Made by a program: the position numbers and the translations under genes
Shown here: in pieces, positions 9,148-17,841 of the stretch
How positions within the stretch are numbered: the first letter of the stretch is position 1
Layout of the letters: every line of letters begins with the position of its first letter
Notes under the pieces: generated by a model
The model's database searches: none
Told to the model about the DNA's origin: nothing
The model's input: the letters and a program-made list of their open reading frames with translations, nothing else
DNA from: Bacteroidia bacterium
Lineage (GTDB): Bacteria > Bacteroidota > Bacteroidia > Flavobacteriales_D > Sanyastnellaceae
Length of the DNA stretch: 64,000 nucleotides
Assembly: GCA_030427925.1 (NCBI GenBank)
Contig: JAUICJ010000010.1
Coordinates: 31,596-95,595 of the forward strand
Direction: 5' to 3'

Positions 9148-9456
9148 CTACGGCTCGATTTCCGCGTTGAGCTGGGCTTCGAGCAACTTGGTGCAAATGG
9201 GTTCAAGGAGTTCGTAGGAGCCGGACTTCACTTGACACTTGCCTTTGAAGTGAACGATCACGGCGCACTGTTCGGCTTGCAGCGGGTCGTGGCCGCAGTG
9301 CTTCACGAGCATGTCGATGACGTGGTCGAACGTGTTCTCGTCGTCGTTGTACAGCACAATGTGCCACTCTTCACCGATGTGGGTTTCGAGCGCGACGGCT
9401 TCCTCGGTTTCGGTTTCAACCGAGCAGCAGGGGAAGGACAAATGGGGTGCGTTCAT
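9148..9456 (-). CDS. clpS: ATP-dependent Clp protease adaptor
   Basis: 102 residues. The ClpS core starts at WHIVLYNDDENTFDHVIDML, which holds the N-degron pocket residues (YNDD), and continues with the helical half ending KLLEAQLNAEIEP. It delivers proteins with bulky N-terminal residues to ClpAP. It has an N-terminal extension of about 28 residues. A promoter core TAAATTTG lies at 9473-9480. Together with the Ate/Bpt-like transferase at 5222-6304 it supports an N-degron pathway in this organism. Confidence 0.95.
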   Translation of the reverse strand: MNAPHLSFPCCSVETETEEAVALETHIGEEWHIVLYNDDENTFDHVIDMLVKHCGHDPLQAEQCAVIVHFKGKCQVKSGSYELLEPICTKLLEAQLNAEIEP

Positions 9457-9472
9457 GGCAACAATGCTTACT

Positions 9473-9480
9473 CAAATTTA
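9473..9480 (-). promoter_or_regulatory. Promoter -7 element of clpS
   Basis: TAAATTTG on the minus strand is an exact match to the Bacteroidota core TAnnTTTG, 16 nt before the clpS ATG. This predicts a short leader of roughly 12 nt. Confidence 0.55.
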
Positions 9481-9493
9481 CACCAAAACCCCT

Positions 9494-10210
9494 TCACCGC
9501 CACCGCGCGGTGCGCTTGTAGGCCCATTTGGCCACCAACCACGGCGCTTGAATCACCGCGTCCAACGCCCCCAACACCGCACGCTTCATCCGCCATTCCT
9601 CCCCGTAAAGCGCCGCGTCAAATCGCCGAGAGATGCCTCCAGCAGCAACTTCCAACGCGTAGAATTCGTGGCATTCTGCGGTGATTCCGGCCTTCCAGAG
9701 TTTCAAATGAAGGGCGTAATCTGCCAAGACCTTCCACTGCACATCGAACGGCGCGCGATTCAGTGCATCCACGCGATAGCACACGCCTTGGTGATGGACC
9801 ACGTGGCGCCAACGCAGGCCAGCATCCCAGCGCGCGGGATACGTTTCAGGAACCCCCGGCTCACGCGGCGCGGCAAGGCGCGTTCCGAACACCTGAAGCG
9901 GGGCGTGCCCGTTCTCCAAGGCCTGCTTCAATTTCGTCCCGTTGAGCAACACATCGCCCGCCCCAACGAACAGGATCCAGGTCGCCCGGGCGCGGCCTCG
10001 CCCGCGGTTCATCGCGTCATAGATGCCCCCGTCCGGTTCTGCCCAGCGATGCAATCCGGGGGCCTGACTCGATGCAGCCCCTGGTGTGGCGTCCTGCACA
10101 ATGAGTTCAACCCATCCCGCTGCGCGCGCCGCTTCCCAAGACGCGAGCGTCCTTCCCAGTGCACCTTCGGCACCCAGTACCGGAATCACCACGCTCAGCA
10201 GGGGCGTCAT
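9494..10210 (-). CDS. Family 2 glycosyltransferase
   Basis: 238 residues. A GT-A fold starts with LLSVVIPVLGAEGALGRTL. ELIVQDATPG and AEPDGGIYDAMNRGRGRA match the WcaA/colanic-acid type of GT2 enzymes, and ILFVGAGDVLL carries a GxGD variant of the usual DxD region. It is probably cytoplasmic and transfers a sugar to a lipid-linked acceptor. The start at 10210 is chosen because its ATG overlaps the stop of the ATPase gene (ATGA). The longer open frame would extend well into that gene. Donor and acceptor are unknown. Confidence 0.85.
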   Translation of the reverse strand: MTPLLSVVIPVLGAEGALGRTLASWEAARAAGWVELIVQDATPGAASSQAPGLHRWAEPDGGIYDAMNRGRGRARATWILFVGAGDVLLNGTKLKQALENGHAPLQVFGTRLAAPREPGVPETYPARWDAGLRWRHVVHHQGVCYRVDALNRAPFDVQWKVLADYALHLKLWKAGITAECHEFYALEVAAGGISRRFDAALYGEEWRMKRAVLGALDAVIQAPWLVAKWAYKRTARWR

Positions 10211-10896
10211 CCCATCACCGCCTCGCGGAGTTCGCCCGCTTCGCAAACGAGCACCCGCCCTGCGTGACGCTGCACCGCTTCGTGGTCGTGGGTGGCCATG
10301 ACCACCGATCGGTTCGCTTGCGCCAATCCGTGCAACAGGTTCAAGATGCCCTCCGTCGTGTCGGGGTCCAAATTTCCAGTCGGTTCATCCGCCAAAATCA
10401 GGGGCGGATCGTTCAGCAAAGCACGCGCAATGGCCACCCGCTGTTGCTCACCGCCAGAAAGTTCGTGCGGCATTTTATAGCCTTTCTCGGCCAATCCCAC
10501 GTCCTTCAAACACACCGCCATCCGCCGTTCTCTGGCCGCAGCATCCTTCCAACCCGTCGCTTTCAACACGAATTCCAAGTTCGCGTTCACCGTGCGATCG
10601 GGAAGGAGGGCGAAATCCTGGAAGACGATGCCGAGTTGCCGCCGAAGGGTGTGCACGTTCTTGGACGTGATTTGGGCCAAATCAAAGCCGCACACCTCTC
10701 CACGGCCCGCGTTCAGCGGCAATTCGCCGTACAGGGCCTTCAACAACGAGCTTTTTCCACTCCCGGTTTTGCCCAGCAGGTAAACAAATTCCCCCGGCTG
10801 AACCGCCAAATTCACGTCGCGCATCACCACGTGCTCTTCGCGCGCAAGGCGCACGCCATGCAGCGCGATGAGGGGCAGGCCATCCGCAGCTGGCAT
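10207..10896 (-). CDS. ftsE: FtsE-like ABC transporter ATPase
   Basis: 229 residues with Walker [11 protein letters not shown]-loop [12 protein letters not shown], signature [15 protein letters not shown], Walker [13 protein letters not shown] and switch His in MATHDHEAV. The closest class is FtsE/LolD of the MacB superfamily. FtsE works with FtsX to activate peptidoglycan hydrolases at division. No FtsX is adjacent, because the gene sits between an M16 peptidase (1 bp overlap) and a glycosyltransferase (4 bp overlap). The name is therefore moderately sure and the ATPase family is certain. Confidence 0.8.
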   Translation of the reverse strand: MPAADGLPLIALHGVRLAREEHVVMRDVNLAVQPGEFVYLLGKTGSGKSSLLKALYGELPLNAGRGEVCGFDLAQITSKNVHTLRRQLGIVFQDFALLPDRTVNANLEFVLKATGWKDAAARERRMAVCLKDVGLAEKGYKMPHELSGGEQQRVAIARALLNDPPLILADEPTGNLDPDTTEGILNLLHGLAQANRSVVMATHDHEAVQRHAGRVLVCEAGELREAVMG

Positions 10897-12986
10897 CAGT
10901 CGATCTTGAAGGCGTTCGCGTCCAACTTCGGGTCGAGCTCAATGCGGCTGTATTGGATGGTCATCGACTGACCGCCCGCGATTTGCTCAGCGACCATCGG
11001 GAATTGCAGCCCCTTGACGGCCTGGTAGTCCGAATAGTTGATGGTGACCGGAACCGAGCCCATGGGACCTTCCCGCGTCGACCGCTCCGAAAGCAGCAGT
11101 CCCGTCATCAAATCGAAGCGCAGCTCCTTTTTGCCGCCAGCGCCTTCAACCGTCATCACGACCTCCGGCGACGCTTTCGTTCCGTCAATGCCTTCCAGCG
11201 TCGCGGTCATGCCCAGTTCAGGCAAGTGGAGCAAGTACGCCGCGTAGAGGTCTTGGCTCGCATCCGCCAGCTCCGCGTCGTTCATTGGAGCTTGTTGCCC
11301 TTGAGAACGGGTGATGCCGGAGTTGGGCGTGACGACCTCGGCCATCATTTCATTGCCTGCCATGGAGACGGCTTGGCGCGTTCCTTTGCCGAAGAGGGTT
11401 TCCCGCACGACTTCAAAGGACATGCCCGGCGCCGGCTCCATGCTTCCGGTCATCCGAATGCCCTTCAGTCCGTCGAGTTGCTCTGCGCCACCACGCGCAG
11501 CGTAGTACAGGTCGATGATGGTTTGCGCGGTCATGCCCTCTGGCGCAGCATCCAATGCTTTGGCTTCCGCCCCAAAAGCGTCGAAGTACGTGATCTCCCC
11601 ATCGGAGTCGAAACGGGAGAGGGTAGAGGCCACTTCAGCGCGGTTGCCCACCACGGTGATGTACAGGTTGTTCGGCCGCAAATAGGTCAATGCCATCCGC
11701 TGCACATCCTCCACGGTGACCGCGTTGAGGCGTTCCAAATACGTGGCGTAATAATCCTCCGGCAGGTCGTACAGCGCCGTGTTCAGCGCAAAACGCGCGA
11801 TGGTCTCGGGTTGTTCCAACGACCGCGCAAAGCTGCCCGTCATGTAATTCAAAGTCGTCTGCAAATCTTCAGCATCGACCAATTCCGTGGTCATGCGTTC
11901 AATTTCGTAGAGGAATTCGACTACGGCACTGTCCGTGACTTCGTTGCGGACGTTGGCGTATGCCGTGAAACGGCCTGCGACGGGGTCCGTGGACATCGCA
12001 GAACGCGCGCCGTAAGTAAAGGCCTTGTCTTCCCGCAGGTTCTGCATGAGGCGACCCGAGAAGGCGCCGCCGCCGAGGATGCTGTTCATCACAGAAACGG
12101 CGATGGCGTCCGGATGACCGGGCTTCAAGTCAACGACGTGCGTCAATTGCAGGACGCTTTGCACGGAACCTGGGAGGTCGGCGAAACACACTTGATTGCC
12201 TTCAGGACGAGCAGGAATGGGCTGGTACCGGTCTTCAATGGCGGCCGGTTCCCACGCTCCGAAGCGGGCCTCCACCTGTTCCCGTGCCGCTTCCGGCGTG
12301 ATGTCGCCAACGACCACGAGGTACGCCACGTTCGGGCGGAAATACGTGGCGTGGTAGTTCACCAAATCCTCCCGCGCAATGGCTTCAATCGACGCCGGTG
12401 TTTCGACTTCGCCGTACGGATGCTTGTCGCCGAACAGCACCTTCGCGCGCAGGTTCGAACTGATGCTGTTGGGGTCGGTCATGCCGGCTTGCAGGCCACT
12501 GAGCGCTTGCTTGCGCGCTTTTTCCAATTCCTCCTGAGGAAAAGCCGGATTCAGGATGACATCGGCAAAAACATCGAGCAGGGCATCCGTGTGCTTGGAC
12601 AGCGATGAAGCATAGGCGCCGTCGGCACTCGTTCCAATCCTCGCCCCGATGAAGTCGATGGACTCGTCGATTTCCGCTTTCGAGCGCGTTTCGGTGCCCG
12701 AAGCCATGAGGGATCCCGCCAAGCCCACATAACCCGCTTTTCGGCCTTCAAAAACGGGGTCGATGTCGAGGGTCAAGTTCCAAGAAACGAGGGGGAGGCG
12801 GTGGTTTTCCACCACGATCAGCGTCAAGCCGTTGTCGAGCTTCGTCAGGTCGTACGTGCCCAATTCAATGAGCGGAGCGGGGCCGGGCTCAGGCGCTTTC
12901 GAACGGTCGATTTGGGCGACCAAACCCGCTGCAACGGCCAAAAAGCCCCCGAGGAGCGCAGTGCGCAAGGTGTTCAATCGGTTCAT
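10896..12986 (-). CDS. M16 peptidase-like protein, non-catalytic, with C-terminal extension
   Basis: 696 residues with a signal peptide ending near GLVAQ. Two M16 lobes (about 40-235 and 240-465) begin with LDNGLTLIVVENHRLPLV, but the zinc motif HxxEH is replaced: the equivalent stretch reads GLAGSLMASGTETRS. It is thus probably the inactive partner of the catalytic M16 protein upstream, whose stop it overlaps by 4 bp. Residues of about 490-696 form an extra domain with beta-rich, LolA/DUF4292-like character (GGKKELRFDLMTGLLL). That last assignment is by eye only. Confidence 0.88.
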   Translation of the reverse strand: MNRLNTLRTALLGGFLAVAAGLVAQIDRSKAPEPGPAPLIELGTYDLTKLDNGLTLIVVENHRLPLVSWNLTLDIDPVFEGRKAGYVGLAGSLMASGTETRSKAEIDESIDFIGARIGTSADGAYASSLSKHTDALLDVFADVILNPAFPQEELEKARKQALSGLQAGMTDPNSISSNLRAKVLFGDKHPYGEVETPASIEAIAREDLVNYHATYFRPNVAYLVVVGDITPEAAREQVEARFGAWEPAAIEDRYQPIPARPEGNQVCFADLPGSVQSVLQLTHVVDLKPGHPDAIAVSVMNSILGGGAFSGRLMQNLREDKAFTYGARSAMSTDPVAGRFTAYANVRNEVTDSAVVEFLYEIERMTTELVDAEDLQTTLNYMTGSFARSLEQPETIARFALNTALYDLPEDYYATYLERLNAVTVEDVQRMALTYLRPNNLYITVVGNRAEVASTLSRFDSDGEITYFDAFGAEAKALDAAPEGMTAQTIIDLYYAARGGAEQLDGLKGIRMTGSMEPAPGMSFEVVRETLFGKGTRQAVSMAGNEMMAEVVTPNSGITRSQGQQAPMNDAELADASQDLYAAYLLHLPELGMTATLEGIDGTKASPEVVMTVEGAGGKKELRFDLMTGLLLSERSTREGPMGSVPVTINYSDYQAVKGLQFPMVAEQIAGGQSMTIQYSRIELDPKLDANAFKID

Positions 12987-14329
12987 TGATTCGAGGTTTC
13001 AGCGGTTGGGGCTTGCAGGAAGTAAAGGGTGACGCGTTGTTCGGGTGCGTAGTAGGTTTGGGCCGCCTTGCGAATGTCTTCAGGCGTCACAGCGAGGTAG
13101 CGCTCGATTTCCGTGTTGATGAGGTTCGCATCGCCGAAGTAGAGGTGGTAGTTCGCCAGCGATTCGGCGATGGACGCCATGCTGCGCTGCGAGCGGATGA
13201 GCTGGGCCTCCATTTGGTTTTTCAACTTCTGCAATTCCAAATCGGAAATCAGCTCAACCCGCATCCGTTCCACTTCTTCGTTCATCGCGGCTTCGACTGC
13301 TCCCGGATCCACGCCCATGCTCGCCATGGCGTAAGCAAATGTCAAGCCCGGATCTTCCAACCCAAAGTTGAACGCCCCGCAGAACAAGGCCAGTTGCTCC
13401 TCATCGACGACCCGCCGATTCAACCGGCTCGATTCCCCGCCGCTCAGCACTTGATTGAGCATCTCCACCGCGTAGTAATCGTCGGTGCCTTGCGCCGGAA
13501 CCGGATAGGCCTGAACAATCATCGGAAGGGCGTCCTTGCCGAAAATCGTGTCGCGCAACTCCTCGGTGCGAATGGGTTCTTCGATGGTCGGACGCGGGAT
13601 TTCGCGCGTGCCTGCAGGAATGTCCTCGAAATACGCCTTGATGAGCTTCTTCGTGGCCTTGATGTCCAAATCCCCCGCAATCGACAAGACCGCGTTGTTC
13701 GGGACATAAAACGTTTTATAAAAGTCCATGAACTCCTCGTAGGATGCGGCGTTCAGGTGGTCGAGTGAGCCGATGGGCGTCCAGCGGTAGGGGTGTTCGG
13801 CATACGCCCGATCGAAGGTCGTGGGCATCATTTGGCCGTAAGGCTGGTTGTCGTAACGCTGCCGCTTTTCCTCCTTGACGACTTCACGCTGCGTTTCGAT
13901 GCCCGTTCCGTCGACCCGAGCATGCAGCATCCGCTCCGACTCCAACCACAACCCGAGTTCGAGTTGGTTCGATGGCAACAATTCGTAGTAGAACGTGCGG
14001 TCTTGCGTGGTGTTGGCGTTCAAGACGCCCCCTGCACCTTCTACGTAGCCATCGAATTCGCCCCGTGCGATGTGTTCGCTGCCTTCAAACAAGAGGTGCT
14101 CGAAAAAGTGGGCCATGCCCGTGCGTTCCGGGTTCTCGTTTTTTGAACCCACGTGGTACATGACCGTGACGGCGACGATGGGCGTGCTGTGGTCTTCGTG
14201 CAAGATGACGTGCAGCCCGTTTTTGAGGTCAAATTCGGCGAAGTCGACTTGAGCCGTTGCCGAATGGACCGCAACAAGCCCGGCCAACGTGCTGGCAGAC
14301 AGGAGGAAAAAGTTGCGCATGTTGTTCAT
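12983..14329 (-). CDS. M16 zinc metallopeptidase, catalytic subunit
   Basis: 448 residues with a signal peptide ending at VHSATAQ, so periplasmic. The inverted zinc motif HFFEH is at residues 74-78 (His74, Glu77, His78), with the distal Glu expected in REVVKEEKRQR near 150. C-terminal M16 lobes follow. Paired with the inactive M16 protein just downstream, it probably forms a heterodimeric peptidase like those of other Gram-negative bacteria. Two start codons are possible, ATG at 14329 or 14320, and both precede the same signal peptide. The substrate is unknown. Confidence 0.92.
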   Translation of the reverse strand: MNNMRNFFLLSASTLAGLVAVHSATAQVDFAEFDLKNGLHVILHEDHSTPIVAVTVMYHVGSKNENPERTGMAHFFEHLLFEGSEHIARGEFDGYVEGAGGVLNANTTQDRTFYYELLPSNQLELGLWLESERMLHARVDGTGIETQREVVKEEKRQRYDNQPYGQMMPTTFDRAYAEHPYRWTPIGSLDHLNAASYEEFMDFYKTFYVPNNAVLSIAGDLDIKATKKLIKAYFEDIPAGTREIPRPTIEEPIRTEELRDTIFGKDALPMIVQAYPVPAQGTDDYYAVEMLNQVLSGGESSRLNRRVVDEEQLALFCGAFNFGLEDPGLTFAYAMASMGVDPGAVEAAMNEEVERMRVELISDLELQKLKNQMEAQLIRSQRSMASIAESLANYHLYFGDANLINTEIERYLAVTPEDIRKAAQTYYAPEQRVTLYFLQAPTAETSNQ

Positions 14330-14387
14330 TCTAGGCGCGCAAGTTAAGTCAGATTTTGTGGGGAACGCGCAGCGGCATCCCGCGCTG

Positions 14388-14395
14388 TATCTTGC
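14388..14395 (+). promoter_or_regulatory. Possible promoter -7 element of hutH
   Basis: TATCTTGC lies 7 nt before the hutH ATG. It departs from TAnnTTTG in its last two bases, so support is weak and rests on its position. Confidence 0.3.
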
Positions 14396-14402
14396 AGGCC
14401 AA

Positions 14403-15905
14403 ATGAAGCAAATCGATCGATCTTGGTGGGGCATTCACACCTTGGACCAACTGCTTTCCGAACCAGGGACGTGGGAGCTGTCCAACGAAGCCCGAAGCGC
14501 TGTGGAAGCGTGCCATGCGTTCTTGCTCAGCAAGGCGGCGGGCAGCGAACGAGCCATCTATGGAGTGAATACGGGGTTTGGGGATTTGGCCCACACGCGC
14601 GTTCCAGATGAGCAACTTGCGGAGCTTCAGCGCCGCATTTTGATTTCGCACGCGTGCGGCGTGGGTTCCGATGTTCCGGACGAGGTGGTCGTCCGGATGA
14701 TGGTGTTGAAGGTGAAGGCGTTGGCGCAAGGGCACAGCGGGGTGGCGCCCGCAACGGTGGATCGGTTGCTCGATCTGTTGAATGCGGGCCTTTTGCCCGT
14801 GGTTCCGTCGCAGGGTTCGCTCGGTGCGAGCGGGGATTTGGCCCCTTTGGCGCATCTGGTGCTTCCGCTCATCGGCGAGGGCGAGGTGAAGGTGGATGGG
14901 GTGGCGGTGCCCGCAGCTGACGCATTGGCTGCGTACGGCTGGAAGCCGCTGGAGTTGGGGGCCAAAGAGGGGCTCGCCCTCATCAACGGCACCCAATTGA
15001 TGCTGGCCTATGGCGCAGCGGCCTTGACGCGACTTGAACGGTTCGCCGAAGCCGCTGATGCGGTGGCGGCGTGGTCGTTGGAGGCTTGGCACGGCCGTTC
15101 GGACGCGTTCGCCGAGGCCGTTCACGCAGTGCGCCACCAAGCGGGTGCAATCGCCGTGGCCCAACGCATTCGGACCTGGCTCGAAGGCAGCGCCCAAATG
15201 GCCGAGCCGCGCACGCAAGTGCAAGATCCGTATTCGTTCCGTTGCGTGCCACAGGTGCACGGGGCCTCGGTCGACGCCGTCGCCGCAGCGCGCACCATCA
15301 TCGAGCGCGAGTTGAATGCCGTGACCGACAACCCGCTCGTTTTTCCCGAGACGGGGGAGATCATCAGCGGAGGCAACTTTCACGGTCAGCCGCTTGCGTT
15401 GCAGTTCGAGGCCATGGGACTGGCAGCCCACGAATGGGCGAGCATCAGCGAGCGGCGCGTGTTCAAGTTGCTGAGTGGAAGGCAGGGACTGCCTCCGTTT
15501 TTGGCCTTGAATCCCGGCCTGAACAGCGGGTACATGATTCCGCAATACACCGCGGCCAGCCTCGTTTCGCAGAACAAGCAACTCACGACACCCGCTGCCG
15601 CCGACACCATCGACAGCAGCAACGGCCAAGAGGACCACGTGAGCATGGGCGCGAACGGGGCGTTGAAACTCTGGCGCATCCTCGACAACGCCGAACAGGT
15701 GCTTGCGGTGGAAGCGATGTGCGCGGCTCAAGCCTGCGATTTGCGGGGAACCGCTGGGATGGCGCCGCGGTTGGCGAACTTGCAGGCCCGTTTCCGCGAG
15801 TGCGTTCCGTTCCTTTCTGAAGATGCGTTCATGCAGCCGTTGATGCTGGAGGCGCGGTCGTGGCTGTTCGAAGGCGCCGGGGCAGAACTTGTGAAAATGC
15901 GCTAA
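14403..15905 (+). CDS. hutH: Histidine ammonia-lyase
   Basis: 500 residues. It deaminates L-histidine to trans-urocanate in the cytoplasm. The MIO cofactor tripeptide Ala142-Ser143-Gly144 is in GSLGASGDLAPLAHL, the same numbering as characterised HALs. Other conserved blocks are YGVNTGFGDLA, the SFRCVPQVHG region, SGGNFHGQPLAL, and QEDHVSMGANGALKL. The start at 14403 (MKQIDRSWWGIH) is chosen because the open frame further upstream would overlap the divergent M16 gene. hutI and ftcD are 19-21 kb away rather than in one operon. Confidence 0.95.
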   Translation: MKQIDRSWWGIHTLDQLLSEPGTWELSNEARSAVEACHAFLLSKAAGSERAIYGVNTGFGDLAHTRVPDEQLAELQRRILISHACGVGSDVPDEVVVRMMVLKVKALAQGHSGVAPATVDRLLDLLNAGLLPVVPSQGSLGASGDLAPLAHLVLPLIGEGEVKVDGVAVPAADALAAYGWKPLELGAKEGLALINGTQLMLAYGAAALTRLERFAEAADAVAAWSLEAWHGRSDAFAEAVHAVRHQAGAIAVAQRIRTWLEGSAQMAEPRTQVQDPYSFRCVPQVHGASVDAVAAARTIIERELNAVTDNPLVFPETGEIISGGNFHGQPLALQFEAMGLAAHEWASISERRVFKLLSGRQGLPPFLALNPGLNSGYMIPQYTAASLVSQNKQLTTPAAADTIDSSNGQEDHVSMGANGALKLWRILDNAEQVLAVEAMCAAQACDLRGTAGMAPRLANLQARFRECVPFLSEDAFMQPLMLEARSWLFEGAGAELVKMR

Positions 15906-15932
15906 TGCGGAAGCCGACGCCGGTCAACCGCC

Positions 15933-15940
15933 TATCTTCG
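15933..15940 (+). promoter_or_regulatory. Promoter -7 element of the MacAB-like operon
   Basis: TATCTTCG fits TAnnTTyG and lies 4 nt before the GTG start at 15945, predicting a leaderless message. Confidence 0.5.
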
Positions 15941-15944
15941 CGCG

Positions 15945-16622
15945 GTGATTGAACTGCGCGGAATTGAAAAGTCTTATCGGTCCGGCGCCCAGTCCATGAA
16001 GGTGCTCAAGGGCGTCGACGCGCACATTGCGGACGGCGAGCTCGTGGCCATCATGGGTTCGTCGGGTTCAGGCAAGTCCACACTCCTGAACGTGTTGGGG
16101 CTGCTCGATGGCTTTGATGCGGGGCAATACACCTTGGGCGGAGTGGACATGAGCGGATTGAGCGAGCGACAAGCCGCTCGTTACCGCAGCCGCTACCTGG
16201 GGTTCGTGTTCCAGAGCTTCAATTTGATTTCGTTCAAAACGGCGTTAGATAACGTTGCGCTTCCCCTTTATTATCAAAAGGTTGCGCGCAAGGAACGGGA
16301 GCGCCGTGCACTTGAATACCTGCAGCAGGTGGGGCTCGCGGATTGGGCCGACCATTTGCCCAGCCAAATGAGCGGAGGGCAAAAGCAACGCGTCGCCATC
16401 GCCCGCGCCCTCATCACCGACCCCCAAGTCATCCTGGCCGATGAACCGACCGGTGCCTTGGATTCGGTGACGTCCGAAGAGGTGATGGCATTGCTTCAGC
16501 GCATCCACCGTCAGGGCAAAACCATCGTTATCGTCACCCACGAACAGGAAATTGCCGATGCGTGCGGCAGGACCATTCGGTTGCGGGACGGAAAGGTGGA
16601 AACAACGGGTGCGCATGTTTGA
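15945..16622 (+). CDS. ABC transporter ATPase (MacB/LolD class)
   Basis: 225 residues with Walker [11 protein letters not shown]-loop FQSFNLISF, signature [15 protein letters not shown], Walker [13 protein letters not shown] and switch His in VTHEQEIA. The start codon is GTG. It is the first gene of a four-gene export operon followed by a methyltransferase, and it overlaps the first permease by 8 bp. It energises a mechanotransmission-type exporter. The substrate could be a peptide, lipid or small toxin; nothing in the sequence decides. Confidence 0.92.
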   Translation: MIELRGIEKSYRSGAQSMKVLKGVDAHIADGELVAIMGSSGSGKSTLLNVLGLLDGFDAGQYTLGGVDMSGLSERQAARYRSRYLGFVFQSFNLISFKTALDNVALPLYYQKVARKERERRALEYLQQVGLADWADHLPSQMSGGQKQRVAIARALITDPQVILADEPTGALDSVTSEEVMALLQRIHRQGKTIVIVTHEQEIADACGRTIRLRDGKVETTGAHV

Positions 16623-17841
16623 TCGGGACGCTTGGTTGGAGATTGCGCACACGGTGCTGTCGAATCCACTTCGAACGGGACTGACCGGCTTGTCGATTGC
16701 CCTGGGCATGTTCATTCTGGTGGTGATGCAGGGGCTGGGATTTGGGTTGCAGAATGGCGTGACCGCTCAATTCGATGACGACGCCATCAATTCGGTTTGG
16801 ATCCGCGGAGGCCGGACGACGTTGCCGTATCGCGGCCGCCAACCGAACCGGCGCATCGCATTGGATGCTGACGATTATGCTGGCGCGCAGGCCTTGACGA
16901 ATGAGCCGCTCCCTTCCAGCCGCCGCTTGCAAATGTGGGGCGTGAACATGGCGGGACCGCGGGAGGAAGGCGAGTTCATGCTCCGTGGGGTCGATCCGAT
17001 TTATCAAGAGCTGGAGAAAACCCAACTCACGAGCGGCCGCTTCCTCTCGGAACGGGATTTGACCGACGAACGCAAGGTGGCGGTCATCGGAGCGAACGTG
17101 CTGCGGGAATTGTTCGGCGGTCGGGTGGACCTCGGCACCGAGTTGAGCATCTTCGGGTCGAACTACCGCATCATCGGGACGTTCGAAGATCCCGGAGGAC
17201 GCTGGGAAAACAACGCCGTTTACATCCCGTTCACGACGATGCAGCGGCGATTGGGCTGGGGCGATGAAGTGGGCCAAATCGTGTTCAGCACCGGCGACCA
17301 AAGCCTCGACGAATCCCGCGACCTGACTGCGACCGTTTCGGGCTTCCTCAAGGATCGGCTCGCCATTCACCCCGAAGACGAGAGCGGGCTGAACGTCTCG
17401 AACAACAACGAAGCGTACGGGCGATATGCCAGCATTTTCGACGGCATCCGGGTGTTCATTTGGGCCATCGGCCTGATGACGCTGCTGGCTGGAGCCGTCT
17501 CCGTTGCGAACATCATGGCCATTGTGGTCAAGGAGCGGACGAAGGAAATCGGGGTGCGAAAGGCCCTGGGCGCCACCAATGCGAGCATCATCGGGTTGAT
17601 CGTTCAGGAGGCCTTGTCATTGATGCTCCTGTCGGGGCTTGCTGGATTGGCGGGCGGTGTGTGGTTGCTGGAGTGGGCCGCGCCTCAGGTGGACCACGAG
17701 TATTTCAAGGCGCCCCAGGTGAACTTGGCGGTGTCGTTGATGGCGCTGGGGTTGCTGTTGGTGGTGGGCGTGTTGAGTGGAATGGGACCGGCTTTGCGTG
17801 CTGTGCGCATCCGTCCGGTCGAAGCATTGCGAGCGGAATGA
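16615..17841 (+). CDS. ABC transporter permease, MacB/FtsX type (first of two)
   Basis: 408 residues. An N-terminal helix starting at RTGLTGLSIALGMFILVVMQG is followed by a large periplasmic domain (about 45-270) and three C-terminal helices (about 280-400). The cytoplasmic motif KERTKEIGVRKALGATNASI is typical of MacB_PCD/FtsX permeases. The start ATG at 16615 lies inside the end of the ATPase gene. It is probably a heterodimer partner of the next permease, with which it shares the opening FDRDAWLE / WDRDAWLE. Confidence 0.92.
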   Translation: MFDRDAWLEIAHTVLSNPLRTGLTGLSIALGMFILVVMQGLGFGLQNGVTAQFDDDAINSVWIRGGRTTLPYRGRQPNRRIALDADDYAGAQALTNEPLPSSRRLQMWGVNMAGPREEGEFMLRGVDPIYQELEKTQLTSGRFLSERDLTDERKVAVIGANVLRELFGGRVDLGTELSIFGSNYRIIGTFEDPGGRWENNAVYIPFTTMQRRLGWGDEVGQIVFSTGDQSLDESRDLTATVSGFLKDRLAIHPEDESGLNVSNNNEAYGRYASIFDGIRVFIWAIGLMTLLAGAVSVANIMAIVVKERTKEIGVRKALGATNASIIGLIVQEALSLMLLSGLAGLAGGVWLLEWAAPQVDHEYFKAPQVNLAVSLMALGLLLVVGVLSGMGPALRAVRIRPVEALRAE

